The notes under the pieces are model-generated. The model worked only from the letters and a program-made list of their open reading frames with translations, was not told the origin of the DNA and ran no database searches. 64,000 nucleotides of DNA, taken from NCBI GenBank assembly GCA_029558535.1, contig JAKQEK010000253.1, positions 62,001-126,000 on the forward strand, in the 5' to 3' direction. The translations under genes were made by a program, and so were the position numbers. Shown one piece after another: positions 26,305 through 35,950 of this stretch (positions are counted from its first letter, which is position 1; the number at the start of each line of letters is the position of its first letter). This DNA is from Bacteroidota bacterium (lineage in GTDB: Bacteria > Bacteroidota > Bacteroidia > Bacteroidales > ML635J-15).

Positions 26305-28062
26305 ATGAAAAAAATATTCTTATTATTTGTTATTACGGGATATTTAGGAGTATTATCTGCTCAAGTTATTAAAGGAAGGTCAGAGTCTATCCCAATTAAT
26401 ATTGAGCCCCAATACGAATTTACGAAGCCACCTATTTTATATGTTGATATGAAATTTGCTGATGCTAATGGGAATGGAATAGTAGAGGCAGATGAAAAAG
26501 CAGTACTAACTATTGTTATTTCAAATAAAGGGGCAGGAAGAGCACAAGGTTTAAAGGTTAAAACTATATCAAATAATAATGACCCTAATTTCAAAATTGA
26601 TTCAGAGTTTTCTATTAATGAGATTAGACCAGGAGAATCAGATACTGTTTTGGTTGAGATGTATGCAGGGATGAATGTTCTTACTCGTGAACATCATATT
26701 GATATTACAATAACGGAGTATTTTGGATATGATATGGATCCTGCAGCATTAATTCTTAATACTTTGGAGTATCAAAGGCCAGAAATCGTTTTTTCTGGTC
26801 TGGATATTTATGATAGAGGAGAAGGAACAGTAGCAATTGATTATGATGGACAGTTACAAGCAGGAGAAATGGTTAGAGTTAAAATTGTTATTCAGAATGT
26901 TGGTAATAATATTGCGAAAAATACTGTTTATCAAATAGAATCAAGAGATAATAATATTTATATTGATGAAGGTCAGGGGACTATTGGTGATATGAAAATT
27001 GGAGAAATAAAAGAAATTTGGATGACAATTAGCCCCAATAAACGAGTCGACTATAAAGGAAGTTTACCCATTTACATAACTGTAAAAGAAGATATTGGGA
27101 AGGGTTCATTAATTGGATATCAATTACCACTTGCACTTAATCAAAGACCACCTGCAACTGAAACATTAGAAGTAAAAGCTGACTTTGAAAAGATACAACA
27201 GCAAGTTGCAGTATTTGAATACAAAAGTGATAGATATACTTCAAATATTGCTGCCAGAAGTGTGGATGCGATTCCTTTAACTAAATCTAAAAGACCTGAT
27301 GCTGTTGCAATTGTAATTGGAGTTGAAAAGTATGAGAATATGCCACCAGCTCCATATGCAGCAAAAGACGCCCAAGTGATGACAAAGTATTTCAAGGATG
27401 TTTTAGGAATTGATAAAGTCATTACTTATATTAATAAAGAAGTTTCGGGTTTTATCTTTATGAATATTTTTGACCCTAATTTAGGGCAGTTGCAAAAAAT
27501 TATTAACAAAGGGCAGACCGAAGTTTATGTTTATTATTCGGGACATGGGATTCCAGATAAAGATGGTAAAGATGTTTATTTGTTTCCATACGATGGGAAA
27601 ATTGAAATGCTTGATGTTATGGGTTATAGTTTGAATAAACTATATAAAAATTTAGATATGTTGGGAGCAAAATCTGTTACTGTAATTTTGGATGCATGTT
27701 TTTCCGGCTCTTCCAGAGCTTCAAATATGTATATTGCAGAAAACGTTTCTCAGACAAAGGGTACCAGAATTGTTCCGCGTGAAGTTAGACCATGGGAAAG
27801 TAATTCGAACTTTAGTGTATTTACAAGTTCGAAGGACGAACAGACATCCGTTGGCTTTGATGAATCCGGCACAGGACTTTTTACGTACTTTTTGGTTATT
27901 GGTCTGCAAGGTGAGGCTGATTTAAATGATGATAAAGTTATTTATGCATCTGAATTAAGGAAATATGTTTCCGAAAAAGTAAGCGAAACATCTCGTAAAA
28001 TTAGGGGAGAGCAAACGCCTCAGTTCTACGGTAATGATGATTTCATAATCGTAGAGTTTTAG
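26305..28062 (+). CDS. exported caspase-like (C14) protease with CARDB-like domains
   Basis: 585 residues with a signal peptide (ending near GVLSAQ). Residues about 45-290 form two Ig-like CARDB-type domains (NGIVEADEKAVLTIVISNKG; LQAGEMVRVKIVIQNVGNN). The C-terminal C14 caspase p20 domain starts at DAVAIVIGVEKYE; the catalytic pair is intact, His414 in YYSGHGIPD and Cys465 in LDACFSGSS. Metacaspase-type cleavage after basic residues is possible. It is followed by an exported barrel protein and a lipoprotein, so the location is probably the periplasm or cell surface. Confidence 0.9.
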   Translation: MKKIFLLFVITGYLGVLSAQVIKGRSESIPINIEPQYEFTKPPILYVDMKFADANGNGIVEADEKAVLTIVISNKGAGRAQGLKVKTISNNNDPNFKIDSEFSINEIRPGESDTVLVEMYAGMNVLTREHHIDITITEYFGYDMDPAALILNTLEYQRPEIVFSGLDIYDRGEGTVAIDYDGQLQAGEMVRVKIVIQNVGNNIAKNTVYQIESRDNNIYIDEGQGTIGDMKIGEIKEIWMTISPNKRVDYKGSLPIYITVKEDIGKGSLIGYQLPLALNQRPPATETLEVKADFEKIQQQVAVFEYKSDRYTSNIAARSVDAIPLTKSKRPDAVAIVIGVEKYENMPPAPYAAKDAQVMTKYFKDVLGIDKVITYINKEVSGFIFMNIFDPNLGQLQKIINKGQTEVYVYYSGHGIPDKDGKDVYLFPYDGKIEMLDVMGYSLNKLYKNLDMLGAKSVTVILDACFSGSSRASNMYIAENVSQTKGTRIVPREVRPWESNSNFSVFTSSKDEQTSVGFDESGTGLFTYFLVIGLQGEADLNDDKVIYASELRKYVSEKVSETSRKIRGEQTPQFYGNDDFIIVEF

Positions 28063-28084
28063 TTTATAAAACAAAAGAAATAAT

Positions 28085-28975
28085 ATGAATTTAATTAATA
28101 AAACATTCACTACTTTAGTTCTTTTAATAATTTGTTTAAATTCTTTTTCGCAAAAAATTAAAAATGTTGCATTTAAACAAGTGGGCAATTCAATAGTCGT
28201 TAATTATGAAATTAATTTGCCGGAGTTGCGTATTGCTTATGTTGATTTGTATGTAAGTCTTGATGGTGGCAGGAGTTATAATGGGCCTCTTAAACAGGTT
28301 ACAGGAGATATTTCTGAAATTTGTACAAGTGGTAAAAAGTCTATTACATGGCATGTTTTTGATGAATATGAAAAACTCAATGGTCATGTGAGTTTTGAGG
28401 TAAGAGCAAAACTTAAGTGTTTGCCTTTTGAAATGGAAAGTTTTGCAGAATATAATATTTCTGGGACTTCAACTATTGGGTTAACTTATGGTGAGGTAAA
28501 AAATATTGGCTGGTATGGAAGAGTGAAGACCAATGGTGGTTTTACTATTGCTGATTATAAGGCTGACGACACTAGAATACTAGACTACACGGGAGAAGGA
28601 TATTATACTTTTACTAATGAAGTTAAACACAATCGTTTTGGGATTACAGGTGGTCTTGTTTACAGAGTAAAACCAGTATTTTATCTATATGCAGGAGCTG
28701 GATTCGGTTCAAGGGCATTATACTGGAATGCCAAGGAGTATTCGATTTTAAATTCAGAGGAAATTGGCGATATTTGGGCAAAAAATGTCAATAACTCTTT
28801 TTTAGGAGGAGAAATTGAACTTGGTATGATGTTTAGAATCAAAAGGTTTAATATTTCATTTGGTATAAATTCAATCAATTTTAAATTTTATGAAGCTAAT
28901 GCCGGTATTGGGTTTTTCTTCGATAGAGGTAAATTATTTGGGGAACCGAAATCTATATTGAATAACAATGATTAA
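28085..28975 (+). CDS. exported protein with Ig-like N-domain and outer-membrane barrel
   Basis: 296 residues with signal peptide (ending near NSFSQ). An N-terminal beta domain (about 22-115, ending near VSFEVRAKLKC) contains YVDLYVSLDGGRSYNGP, an Ig/FN-like pattern; the C-terminal half looks like a small beta-barrel (KHNRFGITGGLVYRVKPVFY, GAGFGSRALYWN, ending NAGIGFFF). It lies 22 bases after the caspase gene and ends 31 bases before the lipoprotein start, so the three are probably one operon. No family was recognised. Confidence 0.8.
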   Translation: MNLINKTFTTLVLLIICLNSFSQKIKNVAFKQVGNSIVVNYEINLPELRIAYVDLYVSLDGGRSYNGPLKQVTGDISEICTSGKKSITWHVFDEYEKLNGHVSFEVRAKLKCLPFEMESFAEYNISGTSTIGLTYGEVKNIGWYGRVKTNGGFTIADYKADDTRILDYTGEGYYTFTNEVKHNRFGITGGLVYRVKPVFYLYAGAGFGSRALYWNAKEYSILNSEEIGDIWAKNVNNSFLGGEIELGMMFRIKRFNISFGINSINFKFYEANAGIGFFFDRGKLFGEPKSILNNND

Positions 28976-29006
28976 TAATGATTTTACTAAAAATACAAAG
29001 ATAAAA

Positions 29007-30290
29007 ATGAAAACAAATACCAAGTTTTGGATTATTTTTAGCATAATTGGGATTTTTATTAGTGTCGTTGCATGTAATAAGTTAGATCCTGAAATACCAA
29101 AAGACAGTTCTAATAAACTATTAGTAAGCACGGATATTGTGAGCAATGTTGGTTTTTATCAGGCCTCAGTTTTTGGTAGTGTGGATATTGGTGATCTTAC
29201 ATCTGTGAATAATTATGGTTTTGTTTGGAGTAGAGAAGAAAATCCTGATCTTAATAATTTTTCAGGTAAATCAACATTAAATTATAATTTAAATAGTTTT
29301 TCTACTACAATATTCGGCTTATCTGAAAATACAACCTACTACGTAAGAGCTTTTGCAACAAGTTCAGAAAAAACTGTTTATGGGCAACAATTGGTTTTTA
29401 CAACAGTCGCCTCACCTAGATTAACAACAACGGATGCCTCTCTGGTAACGGCTACAACAGCTATTAGTGGAGGGAATATACAATCTGATGGTGGATTTGC
29501 AATTACTTTCAGAGGAGTTTGTTGGAGTACTTCCCAGAACCCCACTATTACAAACTCTCACACAAGCGATGGAAGTGGAATAGGCAGTTATACAAGTAAT
29601 ATTACTGGTTTAAGTCAAGCTACAACTTATTTTGTTAGAGCATATGCTACTAATTCATTAGGAACAAATTATGGCAATCAGGTTAGTTTTACAACTGAAG
29701 AAATGACTAGTTTTATAGATGCGAGAGATGGTACTGAATATTCTACAGTACAAATAGGTAATCAAATATGGATGGCTGAGAATCTTAAATATTTACCTTA
29801 TGTAAGTCCTCCTACCAATGGCAGTACAACTGCAAAGTATTATTATGTATATAATTACAATGGTACGACAGTTAGTGTTGCAAAAGCTCAAAATAATTAT
29901 AAAATTTATGGTGTACTTTACAATTGGGCTGCAGCTCAGACAGCTTGTCCAACAGGCTGGCATTTGCCAAGTGATACAGAATGGACAGAATTAACCAACT
30001 ATCTAGGTGGTGAGAGCGTAGCTGGAGGAAAGTTAAAAGAAATAGGGACAGAACATTGGAGTAGTCCCAATACCGGTGCAACTAACGAATTTGGTTTTTC
30101 TGCTCTGCCTGGTGGCAATCGATCTATTAATGGCACATTCTTAAACATAGAGAATTATGGTTTTTATTGGAGTTCAACTCTGGCTTCAAACAACGCATAC
30201 CGTCGTGGTATGTTTTATGCTAGCAGTAGTGTTACATCCTCAGCGAATACCAAGGATCTTGGATTTTCTGTACGCTGCGTAAAAAATTAG
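29007..30290 (+). CDS. lipoprotein with two FN3-like repeats and a FISUMP domain
   Basis: 427 residues with lipobox VVAC. Two FN3-like repeats (about 40-135 and 140-230) share the pattern YGFVWSREENPD / RGVCWSTSQNPT and TYYVRAFAT / TYFVRAYATNSLG. The C-terminal 190 residues are a FISUMP (Fibrobacter succinogenes major paralogous) domain: DGTEYSTVQIGNQIWMAENL, GWHLPSDTEWTEL and a final GFSVRCVK. These domains are common in Bacteroidota surface lipoproteins of unknown role. The start is 29007 so that the signal peptide is N-terminal; an ATG at 28968 is less likely. Confidence 0.9.
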   Translation: MKTNTKFWIIFSIIGIFISVVACNKLDPEIPKDSSNKLLVSTDIVSNVGFYQASVFGSVDIGDLTSVNNYGFVWSREENPDLNNFSGKSTLNYNLNSFSTTIFGLSENTTYYVRAFATSSEKTVYGQQLVFTTVASPRLTTTDASLVTATTAISGGNIQSDGGFAITFRGVCWSTSQNPTITNSHTSDGSGIGSYTSNITGLSQATTYFVRAYATNSLGTNYGNQVSFTTEEMTSFIDARDGTEYSTVQIGNQIWMAENLKYLPYVSPPTNGSTTAKYYYVYNYNGTTVSVAKAQNNYKIYGVLYNWAAAQTACPTGWHLPSDTEWTELTNYLGGESVAGGKLKEIGTEHWSSPNTGATNEFGFSALPGGNRSINGTFLNIENYGFYWSSTLASNNAYRRGMFYASSSVTSSANTKDLGFSVRCVKN

Positions 30291-30363
30291 CTGATTTGGT
30301 GTTAGAGATTTATTACTAAACATATAAATTTTTGATGAGCATTAATACTATCTTTTAAAAATA

Positions 30364-30975
30364 ATGAAAATTATCTGCATTGGTCACAATTACAAAAAGC
30401 ATATTGAGGAGTTAAATTCTCCATATCCCGAAAAACCTGTTTTTTTTCTAAAACCTGATTCAAGTTTACTTAAAAACAATAAGAATTTCTATTTGCCGAA
30501 TTTTTCAACTGATTTACAATATGAGCTTGAGGTAGTATTGCACATAAATCGCCTTGGGAAACATATTGATAGAAAATTTGCTTCAAGATATTATGACGCT
30601 ATTGGACTGGGTATAGACTTTACTGCTCGTGATTTACAAAGAAAATGTAAAGAAAAAGGACTACCATGGGAAATTGCAAAGTCATTTGATGGATCAGCGG
30701 TTATCTCAGAGTTTATTTCTGCGGAAGAATTCGCGGATAGAAATAATTTGAATTTTATTTTATATAAAAACGGAAATGAGGTTCAAAATGGAAACACAAA
30801 TGATATGATATTTTCCTTTGATATTATAATTGAATATGTTTCTCAGTTTATGACTTTAAAAACCGGTGATTTAATTTATACAGGAACTCCTTCGGGTGTA
30901 GGAAAAGTTGACATTGGAGACAATCTGATAGGGGTGCTCGATGGTCATGAATTAATCAATATGAAAATAAAATAA
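30364..30975 (+). CDS. fumarylacetoacetate hydrolase family protein
   Basis: 203 residues, the size of the short FAH family (for example 2-hydroxyhepta-2,4-diene-1,7-dioate isomerase or acylpyruvase-like). Typical blocks are seen: IGHNYKKHIEE, KPVFFLKPDSSLL, ELEVVLHINRLGKHI, GIDFTARDLQ, KSFDGSAVIS and GDLIYTGTPSGVG. The metal ligands are the conserved Glu/Asp in ELEVVLHI and the later aspartate. The substrate is not predictable. Confidence 0.9.
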   Translation: MKIICIGHNYKKHIEELNSPYPEKPVFFLKPDSSLLKNNKNFYLPNFSTDLQYELEVVLHINRLGKHIDRKFASRYYDAIGLGIDFTARDLQRKCKEKGLPWEIAKSFDGSAVISEFISAEEFADRNNLNFILYKNGNEVQNGNTNDMIFSFDIIIEYVSQFMTLKTGDLIYTGTPSGVGKVDIGDNLIGVLDGHELINMKIK

Positions 30976-31016
30976 AAATATTTGAAAATATTTGAAATAT
31001 ATTAAAATAGAATTAT

Positions 31017-31024
31017 TATTTTTG
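31017..31024 (+). promoter_or_regulatory. -7 box before pta
   Basis: TATTTTTG, 48 bases upstream of the pta ATG. A TTG lies upstream but at 22 rather than 19 bases. Confidence 0.35.
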
Positions 31025-31072
31025 GTAGGACTTACAAGTTATATATAACATCATTTAAATTCTTACATAAAC

Positions 31073-32080
31073 ATGGATATAATCAGTAAAATTAAAGAAA
31101 GTGCAAAAAAGCACAACATGAGAATTGTTCTACCCGAAGGAACTGAAATAAGGACACTAAAAGCAGCAGATCAAATTATTTCTGAAGGCTTAGCCCAGAT
31201 AATATTAATTGGCAATCCGTCATCAATTATGGCTCTAGCAAAGGAAAATAACTTAAACAATGTTGGCAATGCGAAAATAGTAAATCCTGAGAGTTTCGAC
31301 AAAATGGATAAGTACATTGATATGCTTGTTGAAATTCGTAAATCAAAGGGGATGAGCAGGGAAGAAGCGGCGAAATTATTGATGGATCCACTTTATTTGG
31401 CGGTAATGATGATTAAGGCAGGAGATGCTGATGGAGAGGTAGCCGGAGCAGATAATGCAACAGGTGATGTCTTGAGACCTGCTTTTCAGATTGTGAAAAC
31501 TTTACCTGGTATAAGTGTAGTGTCCGGAGCATTCTTTATGATATTAAATGACAAACAGTTTGGTGAAGACGGAATAATTGTTTTTGCTGATTGTGCAGTT
31601 CATCCAAATCCCACAGCCCGTGAACTCGCTGAGATTGCCGTTGCTTCCGGTCATACAACTCGTGCTATTGCAGGATTCGAACCCAAAATTGCAATGTTAA
31701 GTTTCTCGACTAAGGGTAGTGCAAAGCACGAAATGGTTGATAAAGTCGTTCAGGCTACTATGATGGCAAAAGAAATGGCTCCTGATATGATGATTGAAGG
31801 AGAATTACAAAGTGATGCAGCAATAATTCCTGAAATTGGCCAAAAGAAAGCTCCGGGAAGTAAAATTGCAGGGCATGCAAATGTTTTGATATTTCCAACT
31901 CTGGAGACCGGAAATATTGCATATAAGCTCGTTCAGAGAATGGCTCATGCAGAAGCAATCGGACCGGTTTTGCAGGGCATGGCTGCTCCAATTAATGATT
32001 TATCAAGAGGATGTTCGGTTAGCGATATTGTAAATCTTGTTGCTATTACAGCCAATCAAGCAGCAGGAATGAAAAAGTAA
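31073..32080 (+). CDS. pta: phosphate acetyltransferase
   Basis: 335 residues, the short Pta form. It interconverts acetyl-CoA and acetyl phosphate. Conserved blocks: MRIVLPEGTEIRTL, GEVAGADNATGDVLRPAFQIV, IVFADCAVHPNPTARELAEIA, HATRAIAG-like HTTRAIAGFEPKIAMLSFST, PDMMIEGELQSDAAI and the C-terminal GCSVSDIVNLVAITA. It precedes ackA by 31 bases, so the pair forms the acetate/ATP route in fermentation. Confidence 0.96.
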   Translation: MDIISKIKESAKKHNMRIVLPEGTEIRTLKAADQIISEGLAQIILIGNPSSIMALAKENNLNNVGNAKIVNPESFDKMDKYIDMLVEIRKSKGMSREEAAKLLMDPLYLAVMMIKAGDADGEVAGADNATGDVLRPAFQIVKTLPGISVVSGAFFMILNDKQFGEDGIIVFADCAVHPNPTARELAEIAVASGHTTRAIAGFEPKIAMLSFSTKGSAKHEMVDKVVQATMMAKEMAPDMMIEGELQSDAAIIPEIGQKKAPGSKIAGHANVLIFPTLETGNIAYKLVQRMAHAEAIGPVLQGMAAPINDLSRGCSVSDIVNLVAITANQAAGMKK

Positions 32081-32111
32081 TTTAATTATATAATTTAATA
32101 AAACAGATAAA

Positions 32112-33317
32112 ATGAATGTATTAGTTCTGAATTGTGGAAGTTCTTCGATCAAGTACCAACTTCTTGACATGAGTGATAATCCTGAAGTTAAAGCTAAGGG
32201 AATTGTTGAAAGAATCGGTTTGCCAATGGGTATATTATCTCACAAAAACTATAGAGATGAAAAATATGAAACGGAAACACCTGTACCCAATCACACTGTA
32301 GGTATTAAACTGGTAATGGAAGCTCTGTTGGATAAAAATCATGGCGTTATTAATTCTGTTGATGAAATTAAAGCTGTTGGGCATAGAGTCGCTCATGGAG
32401 GCGAATATTTTACCGAAAGTGCAAGATTAGATGCAGATGCAATAGCAAAAATAGAGTCAATTTGTGATTTGGCTCCTCTTCATAATCCTGCTCACTTGTT
32501 AGGAATGAGAGCAATTCTTGATGTTTTGCCAAATGTACCTCAAACTGCTGTTTTTGATACTTCTTTCCATCAGACTATGCCACCAAGTTCATATATGTAT
32601 CCTTTACCTTATAAAATGTACGAACAATACAAACTTCGTCGTTATGGTTTTCATGGTACCAGTCATAAATTTGTTGCCGAAAAGGCTTGTGATATATTAA
32701 ATTGGAATATTGAGGAAAAGAAAATCATTACCTGCCATCTTGGAAACGGAGCGTCAATTACTGCTATTAAATACGGAAAATCTGTTGATACATCTATGGG
32801 ATTTACACCTGTTGAAGGTCTTATGATGGGAACCAGAACCGGTGATCTTGACCTTGGTGCTCTTTTATTTATTATGGAAAAAGAAAAATTAAGTGTATCA
32901 GAAGCTAATTCATTCATTAACAAAAAGTGCGGTTCAAATGGTTTCTCTGAGTTGTCATCAGATATGAGGGATCTTGAAGCAGCATCAAATGAAGGAAATG
33001 AAAGAGCTAAATTAACTCTTGATATGTATGCTCATAGAGTTAAAAAATATATCGGCGCTTATGCAGCTGTTATGAATGGGGTTGATTTAATTATTATGAC
33101 CGGCGGAATTGGTGAAAATTCTTGTCATACACGTAAATTAGTTTTCAACGACATGGATTATTTAGGGATAAAATTCAATTTTGAAAAGAATGAAGGTTTA
33201 AGAGCTAAAGATGAGTTGATAACTTATGAGGATTCGAAAGCTAAAGTTATGACTATTACAACTAATGAAGAATTGGTTATTGCAATGGACACAAAACGAA
33301 TTGTTTTTGGATCATAA
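32112..33317 (+). CDS. ackA: acetate kinase
   Basis: 401 residues. ASKHA-fold kinase making ATP from acetyl phosphate. Typical motifs: MNVLVLNCGSSSIKYQLLD, AVGHRVAHGGEYF, VFDTSFHQTMP, YGFHGTSHKFVAEKA, HLGNGASITAIKYG, DTSMGFTPVEGLMMGTRTGDLD and GGIGENS. Ends in a clear hairpin terminator. Confidence 0.97.
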   Translation: MNVLVLNCGSSSIKYQLLDMSDNPEVKAKGIVERIGLPMGILSHKNYRDEKYETETPVPNHTVGIKLVMEALLDKNHGVINSVDEIKAVGHRVAHGGEYFTESARLDADAIAKIESICDLAPLHNPAHLLGMRAILDVLPNVPQTAVFDTSFHQTMPPSSYMYPLPYKMYEQYKLRRYGFHGTSHKFVAEKACDILNWNIEEKKIITCHLGNGASITAIKYGKSVDTSMGFTPVEGLMMGTRTGDLDLGALLFIMEKEKLSVSEANSFINKKCGSNGFSELSSDMRDLEAASNEGNERAKLTLDMYAHRVKKYIGAYAAVMNGVDLIIMTGGIGENSCHTRKLVFNDMDYLGIKFNFEKNEGLRAKDELITYEDSKAKVMTITTNEELVIAMDTKRIVFGS

Positions 33318-33337
33318 AGATTTGTTGTTTTAATTTG

Positions 33338-33366
33338 AAGCACTGTAAATTCAGTGCTTTTTTTGT
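33338..33366 (+). terminator. rho-independent terminator after ackA
   Basis: AAGCACTG (33338-33345) pairs with CAGTGCTT (33352-33359) across a six-base loop, followed by a T-rich run. Confidence 0.8.
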
Positions 33367-33418
33367 TTTTTTATTGCTTGAATTTTTGAATATTTTTTCA
33401 AAAAATCTTTACATTTCT

Positions 33419-33448
33419 TTTGAATTTATACATTTTGTATTACTTTAG
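33419..33448 (+). promoter_or_regulatory. promoter before ptb
   Basis: TTG at 33419-33421, 19 bases, then TACTTTAG at 33441-33448 (one mismatch from TAnnTTTG). The ptb ATG is 25 bases downstream. Confidence 0.45.
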
Positions 33449-33473
33449 CGTTGCTATTTAAAAAATTGTAACA

Positions 33474-34379
33474 ATGAATATTACAAAAATGGATGATATC
33501 ATCCAGGCAGTAAAATCAAAACCTAAAAAACGTCTTGCTGTTGCATTTGCTAATGATGCTCATACTATTGAAGCCGTAAGTAATGCAATTGATTTAGGTA
33601 TCGTTGATGGTATTTTGGTAGGTGATAAGAAAATCATTCAAGAGGTTTGTGCACATGAGAAGATAGATGTAAATAAATTTACAATCGTTCAGGAAGCAGA
33701 TGAAATGAAGGCTGCCAATCGAGCAGTTAAGCTTATAAATGACGGTGAGGCAGATTTCCTTATGAAAGGGCTTGTGAGTACCGATAAATATATGCGGGCA
33801 ATACTCAATAAAGAAACAGGATTATTGCCACCTAAAGCAATTTTGAGTCATGTTGTTGTGATGGGAGTGAGTACTTATCCTAAATTACTAATCGTTACAG
33901 ATGTAGCAGTAATACCCACGCCGGATTTGTCGCAAAAAATTGCAATGACCAATTATGTTATCAATGTTGCAAAAGCAATGGGTATTGAAAAACCAAAAGT
34001 AGCATTGGTTGCAGCTACCGAACAGGTTTCGGCAGGAATGCAAGCTTGTATTGATGCAGCCATAATCAGTAAAATGGCTGAAAGAGGTCAGATTAACGGT
34101 GCACTTGTAGATGGACCATTGGCTTTGGATGTTGCAATTGATAAAGAATGTGTGGAGATTAAAAAACTGAAAAGTGTCGTAAACGGTGAAGCAGATTGTT
34201 TAGTTTTTCCAAATATTGAATCTGCAAACGTCTTTTATAAAACAGCATCAAAGCTTATTAATGCAGATATTGGAGCTATGCTCGTTGGTGCTAAATGCCC
34301 GGCAGTTTTGTCTTCGAGGGGTGATTCTGCAATGACAAAAACATATTCAATTGCTTTGGCTGCATTAACTTCAAAATAA
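33474..34379 (+). CDS. ptb: phosphate butyryltransferase
   Basis: 301 residues, Ptb-type (PTA_PTB family, shorter than Pta). Blocks such as VAFANDAHTIEAVSNAIDLGIVDGILVGD, DFLMKGLVSTDKYMRAILNKE and LDVAIDKECVEIKKLKS are typical. With the adjacent buk it would convert butyryl-CoA, or branched-chain/other acyl-CoAs, to the acyl phosphate. The gap to buk is only eight bases. Confidence 0.93.
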   Translation: MNITKMDDIIQAVKSKPKKRLAVAFANDAHTIEAVSNAIDLGIVDGILVGDKKIIQEVCAHEKIDVNKFTIVQEADEMKAANRAVKLINDGEADFLMKGLVSTDKYMRAILNKETGLLPPKAILSHVVVMGVSTYPKLLIVTDVAVIPTPDLSQKIAMTNYVINVAKAMGIEKPKVALVAATEQVSAGMQACIDAAIISKMAERGQINGALVDGPLALDVAIDKECVEIKKLKSVVNGEADCLVFPNIESANVFYKTASKLINADIGAMLVGAKCPAVLSSRGDSAMTKTYSIALAALTSK

Positions 34380-34387
34380 ATTAAAAA

Positions 34388-35479
34388 ATGAAAATTTACA
34401 AAATTTTAGCAATAAATCCGGGTTCTACCTCAACAAAAATTGCTGTTTACGAAAATGAAAAGAATGTTTTTTTAAGAAATATTAAACATTCAGTAGAAGA
34501 CCTTAAACCTTATAGTTGTATTTCTGAACAATATGAATTTAGAAGAGATACCATTCTAAGAGAATTAAAAGAGGTTGATATAGACATTAATTCAATAGAT
34601 ATTATCATTGGTCGTGGGGGATTGACTAAACCAATTCCTTCAGGGGTATATGAAGTAAATGAACAAATGAAGCATGATATGATTAATTCTCCTTTCGGAG
34701 ATCATGCTAGTACTTTGGGAGGATTAATTGCGGACGAAATTGCAAAGGGTTTGAATAATGTTAAAGCCTATATTGCCGATCCTGTTGTAGTTGATGAAAT
34801 GGAAGATATTGCCAGAGTAGCAGGACATCCTCTTTTTGAAAGAGTTTCGATTTTGCATGCCTTAAATCAGAAAGCCACTGCGAGAAAATATGCTAAAGAG
34901 ATAATTACCAGATACGAAGACTTGAATCTGATTGTTGTACATCTGGGTGGAGGTATTTCAATTGGAGCACATTACAAGGGAAGAATTATTGATGTAAACA
35001 ATGCATTGAACGGTGAAGGGCCATTTTCTCCTGAACGTTCAGGGACATTGCCAACAGAACAACTTGCCAGACTTTGCTTTAGTGGAAAATACACTCTTGC
35101 CGAAGTTAAACAAATGATAAAAGGCAAAGGCGGAATGTTAGCTTATTTGGGAACAAATGATGCATTTGAAGTTGAAATGAGAGCAAAAAACGGAGATACT
35201 AAAGCTCAGTTTTTTTCTGATGCAATGGCTTATCAGATTGCAAAAGAAATTGGGGCTGCTGCTGCTGTTTTAAAAGGTAAGGTTGATGCAATTATACTTA
35301 CTGGTGGAATTGCTTATAATAAGCAGTTCTGTTCATTTATTGATGATATGACGTCTTTTATTGCTCCAATGAAAATTTATCCGGGTGAAGATGAAATGTT
35401 TGCCTTGGCAAATAATGGACTGATGGTTCTTACCGGAGAACTTGAACCAAAAATATATGGAGGTAAAGATTCAAATTAG
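34388..35479 (+). CDS. buk: butyrate kinase
   Basis: 363 residues. N-terminal ILAINPGSTSTKIAVYENE phosphate loop, GRGGLTKPIPSGVYEVN, PVVVDEMEDIARVAGHP, HLGGGISIGAHYKGRIIDVNNALNGEGPFSPERSG and a final GGIAYNKQF, all typical of Buk. Forms ATP and butyrate or a branched acid. Together with pta-ackA this gives two substrate-level phosphorylation branches. Confidence 0.95.
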   Translation: MKIYKILAINPGSTSTKIAVYENEKNVFLRNIKHSVEDLKPYSCISEQYEFRRDTILRELKEVDIDINSIDIIIGRGGLTKPIPSGVYEVNEQMKHDMINSPFGDHASTLGGLIADEIAKGLNNVKAYIADPVVVDEMEDIARVAGHPLFERVSILHALNQKATARKYAKEIITRYEDLNLIVVHLGGGISIGAHYKGRIIDVNNALNGEGPFSPERSGTLPTEQLARLCFSGKYTLAEVKQMIKGKGGMLAYLGTNDAFEVEMRAKNGDTKAQFFSDAMAYQIAKEIGAAAAVLKGKVDAIILTGGIAYNKQFCSFIDDMTSFIAPMKIYPGEDEMFALANNGLMVLTGELEPKIYGGKDSN

Positions 35480-35536
35480 CATATCTTTTTTACAAAACTG
35501 ATTGATTTAGAATTTGATTATAAAAAACACTTTAAA

Positions 35537-35911
35537 ATGAAAAAAATTATTAATACTGACAAAGCACCAAAAGCTATCGGACCTTACAGTCAGGCAACTG
35601 AAGTTAACGGAATTATATTTATTTCTGGACAAGTTCCGGTTAATCCTTTAACAGGAACAATCCCGGAGGGAATTGTTGCTCAAACTGAACAGGTAATGCA
35701 AAATATAAAAGCAATTCTTAACGAAGCAGGATTGGATTTTGAAAACGTTGTTAAATCAACTTGTTTGCTAAGTGACATGGCTAATTTTAAAGCGATGAAC
35801 GAAGTCTATGGAAAATATTATAATGTTAATCCCCCGGCAAGAGCAGCTTTTGCAGTAAAAGATCTTCCGTTAGGTGCTTTGGTAGAAATTGAATCCATTG
35901 CTGTTAGATAG
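35537..35911 (+). CDS. ridA: RidA family 2-iminopropanoate/enamine deaminase
   Basis: 124 residues, normal size. Conserved sequence AIGPYSQATEVNGIIFISGQVPV, the arginine in NPPARAAFAVKDLPLGALVEIE and the acidic end are the RidA active site. It releases ammonia from reactive imines that arise from PLP enzymes. Probably co-transcribed with ptb-buk. Confidence 0.95.
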   Translation: MKKIINTDKAPKAIGPYSQATEVNGIIFISGQVPVNPLTGTIPEGIVAQTEQVMQNIKAILNEAGLDFENVVKSTCLLSDMANFKAMNEVYGKYYNVNPPARAAFAVKDLPLGALVEIESIAVR

Positions 35912-35950
35912 CAAATTTTTGATTTTATGTCGAACTAAATTTTCGGTACT

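Noticed and set aside
28968-29006. Longer N-terminus of the FISUMP lipoprotein
   Set aside because: It would add 13 polar residues before the signal peptide and overlap the upstream gene; the ATG at 29007 fits a lipoprotein.
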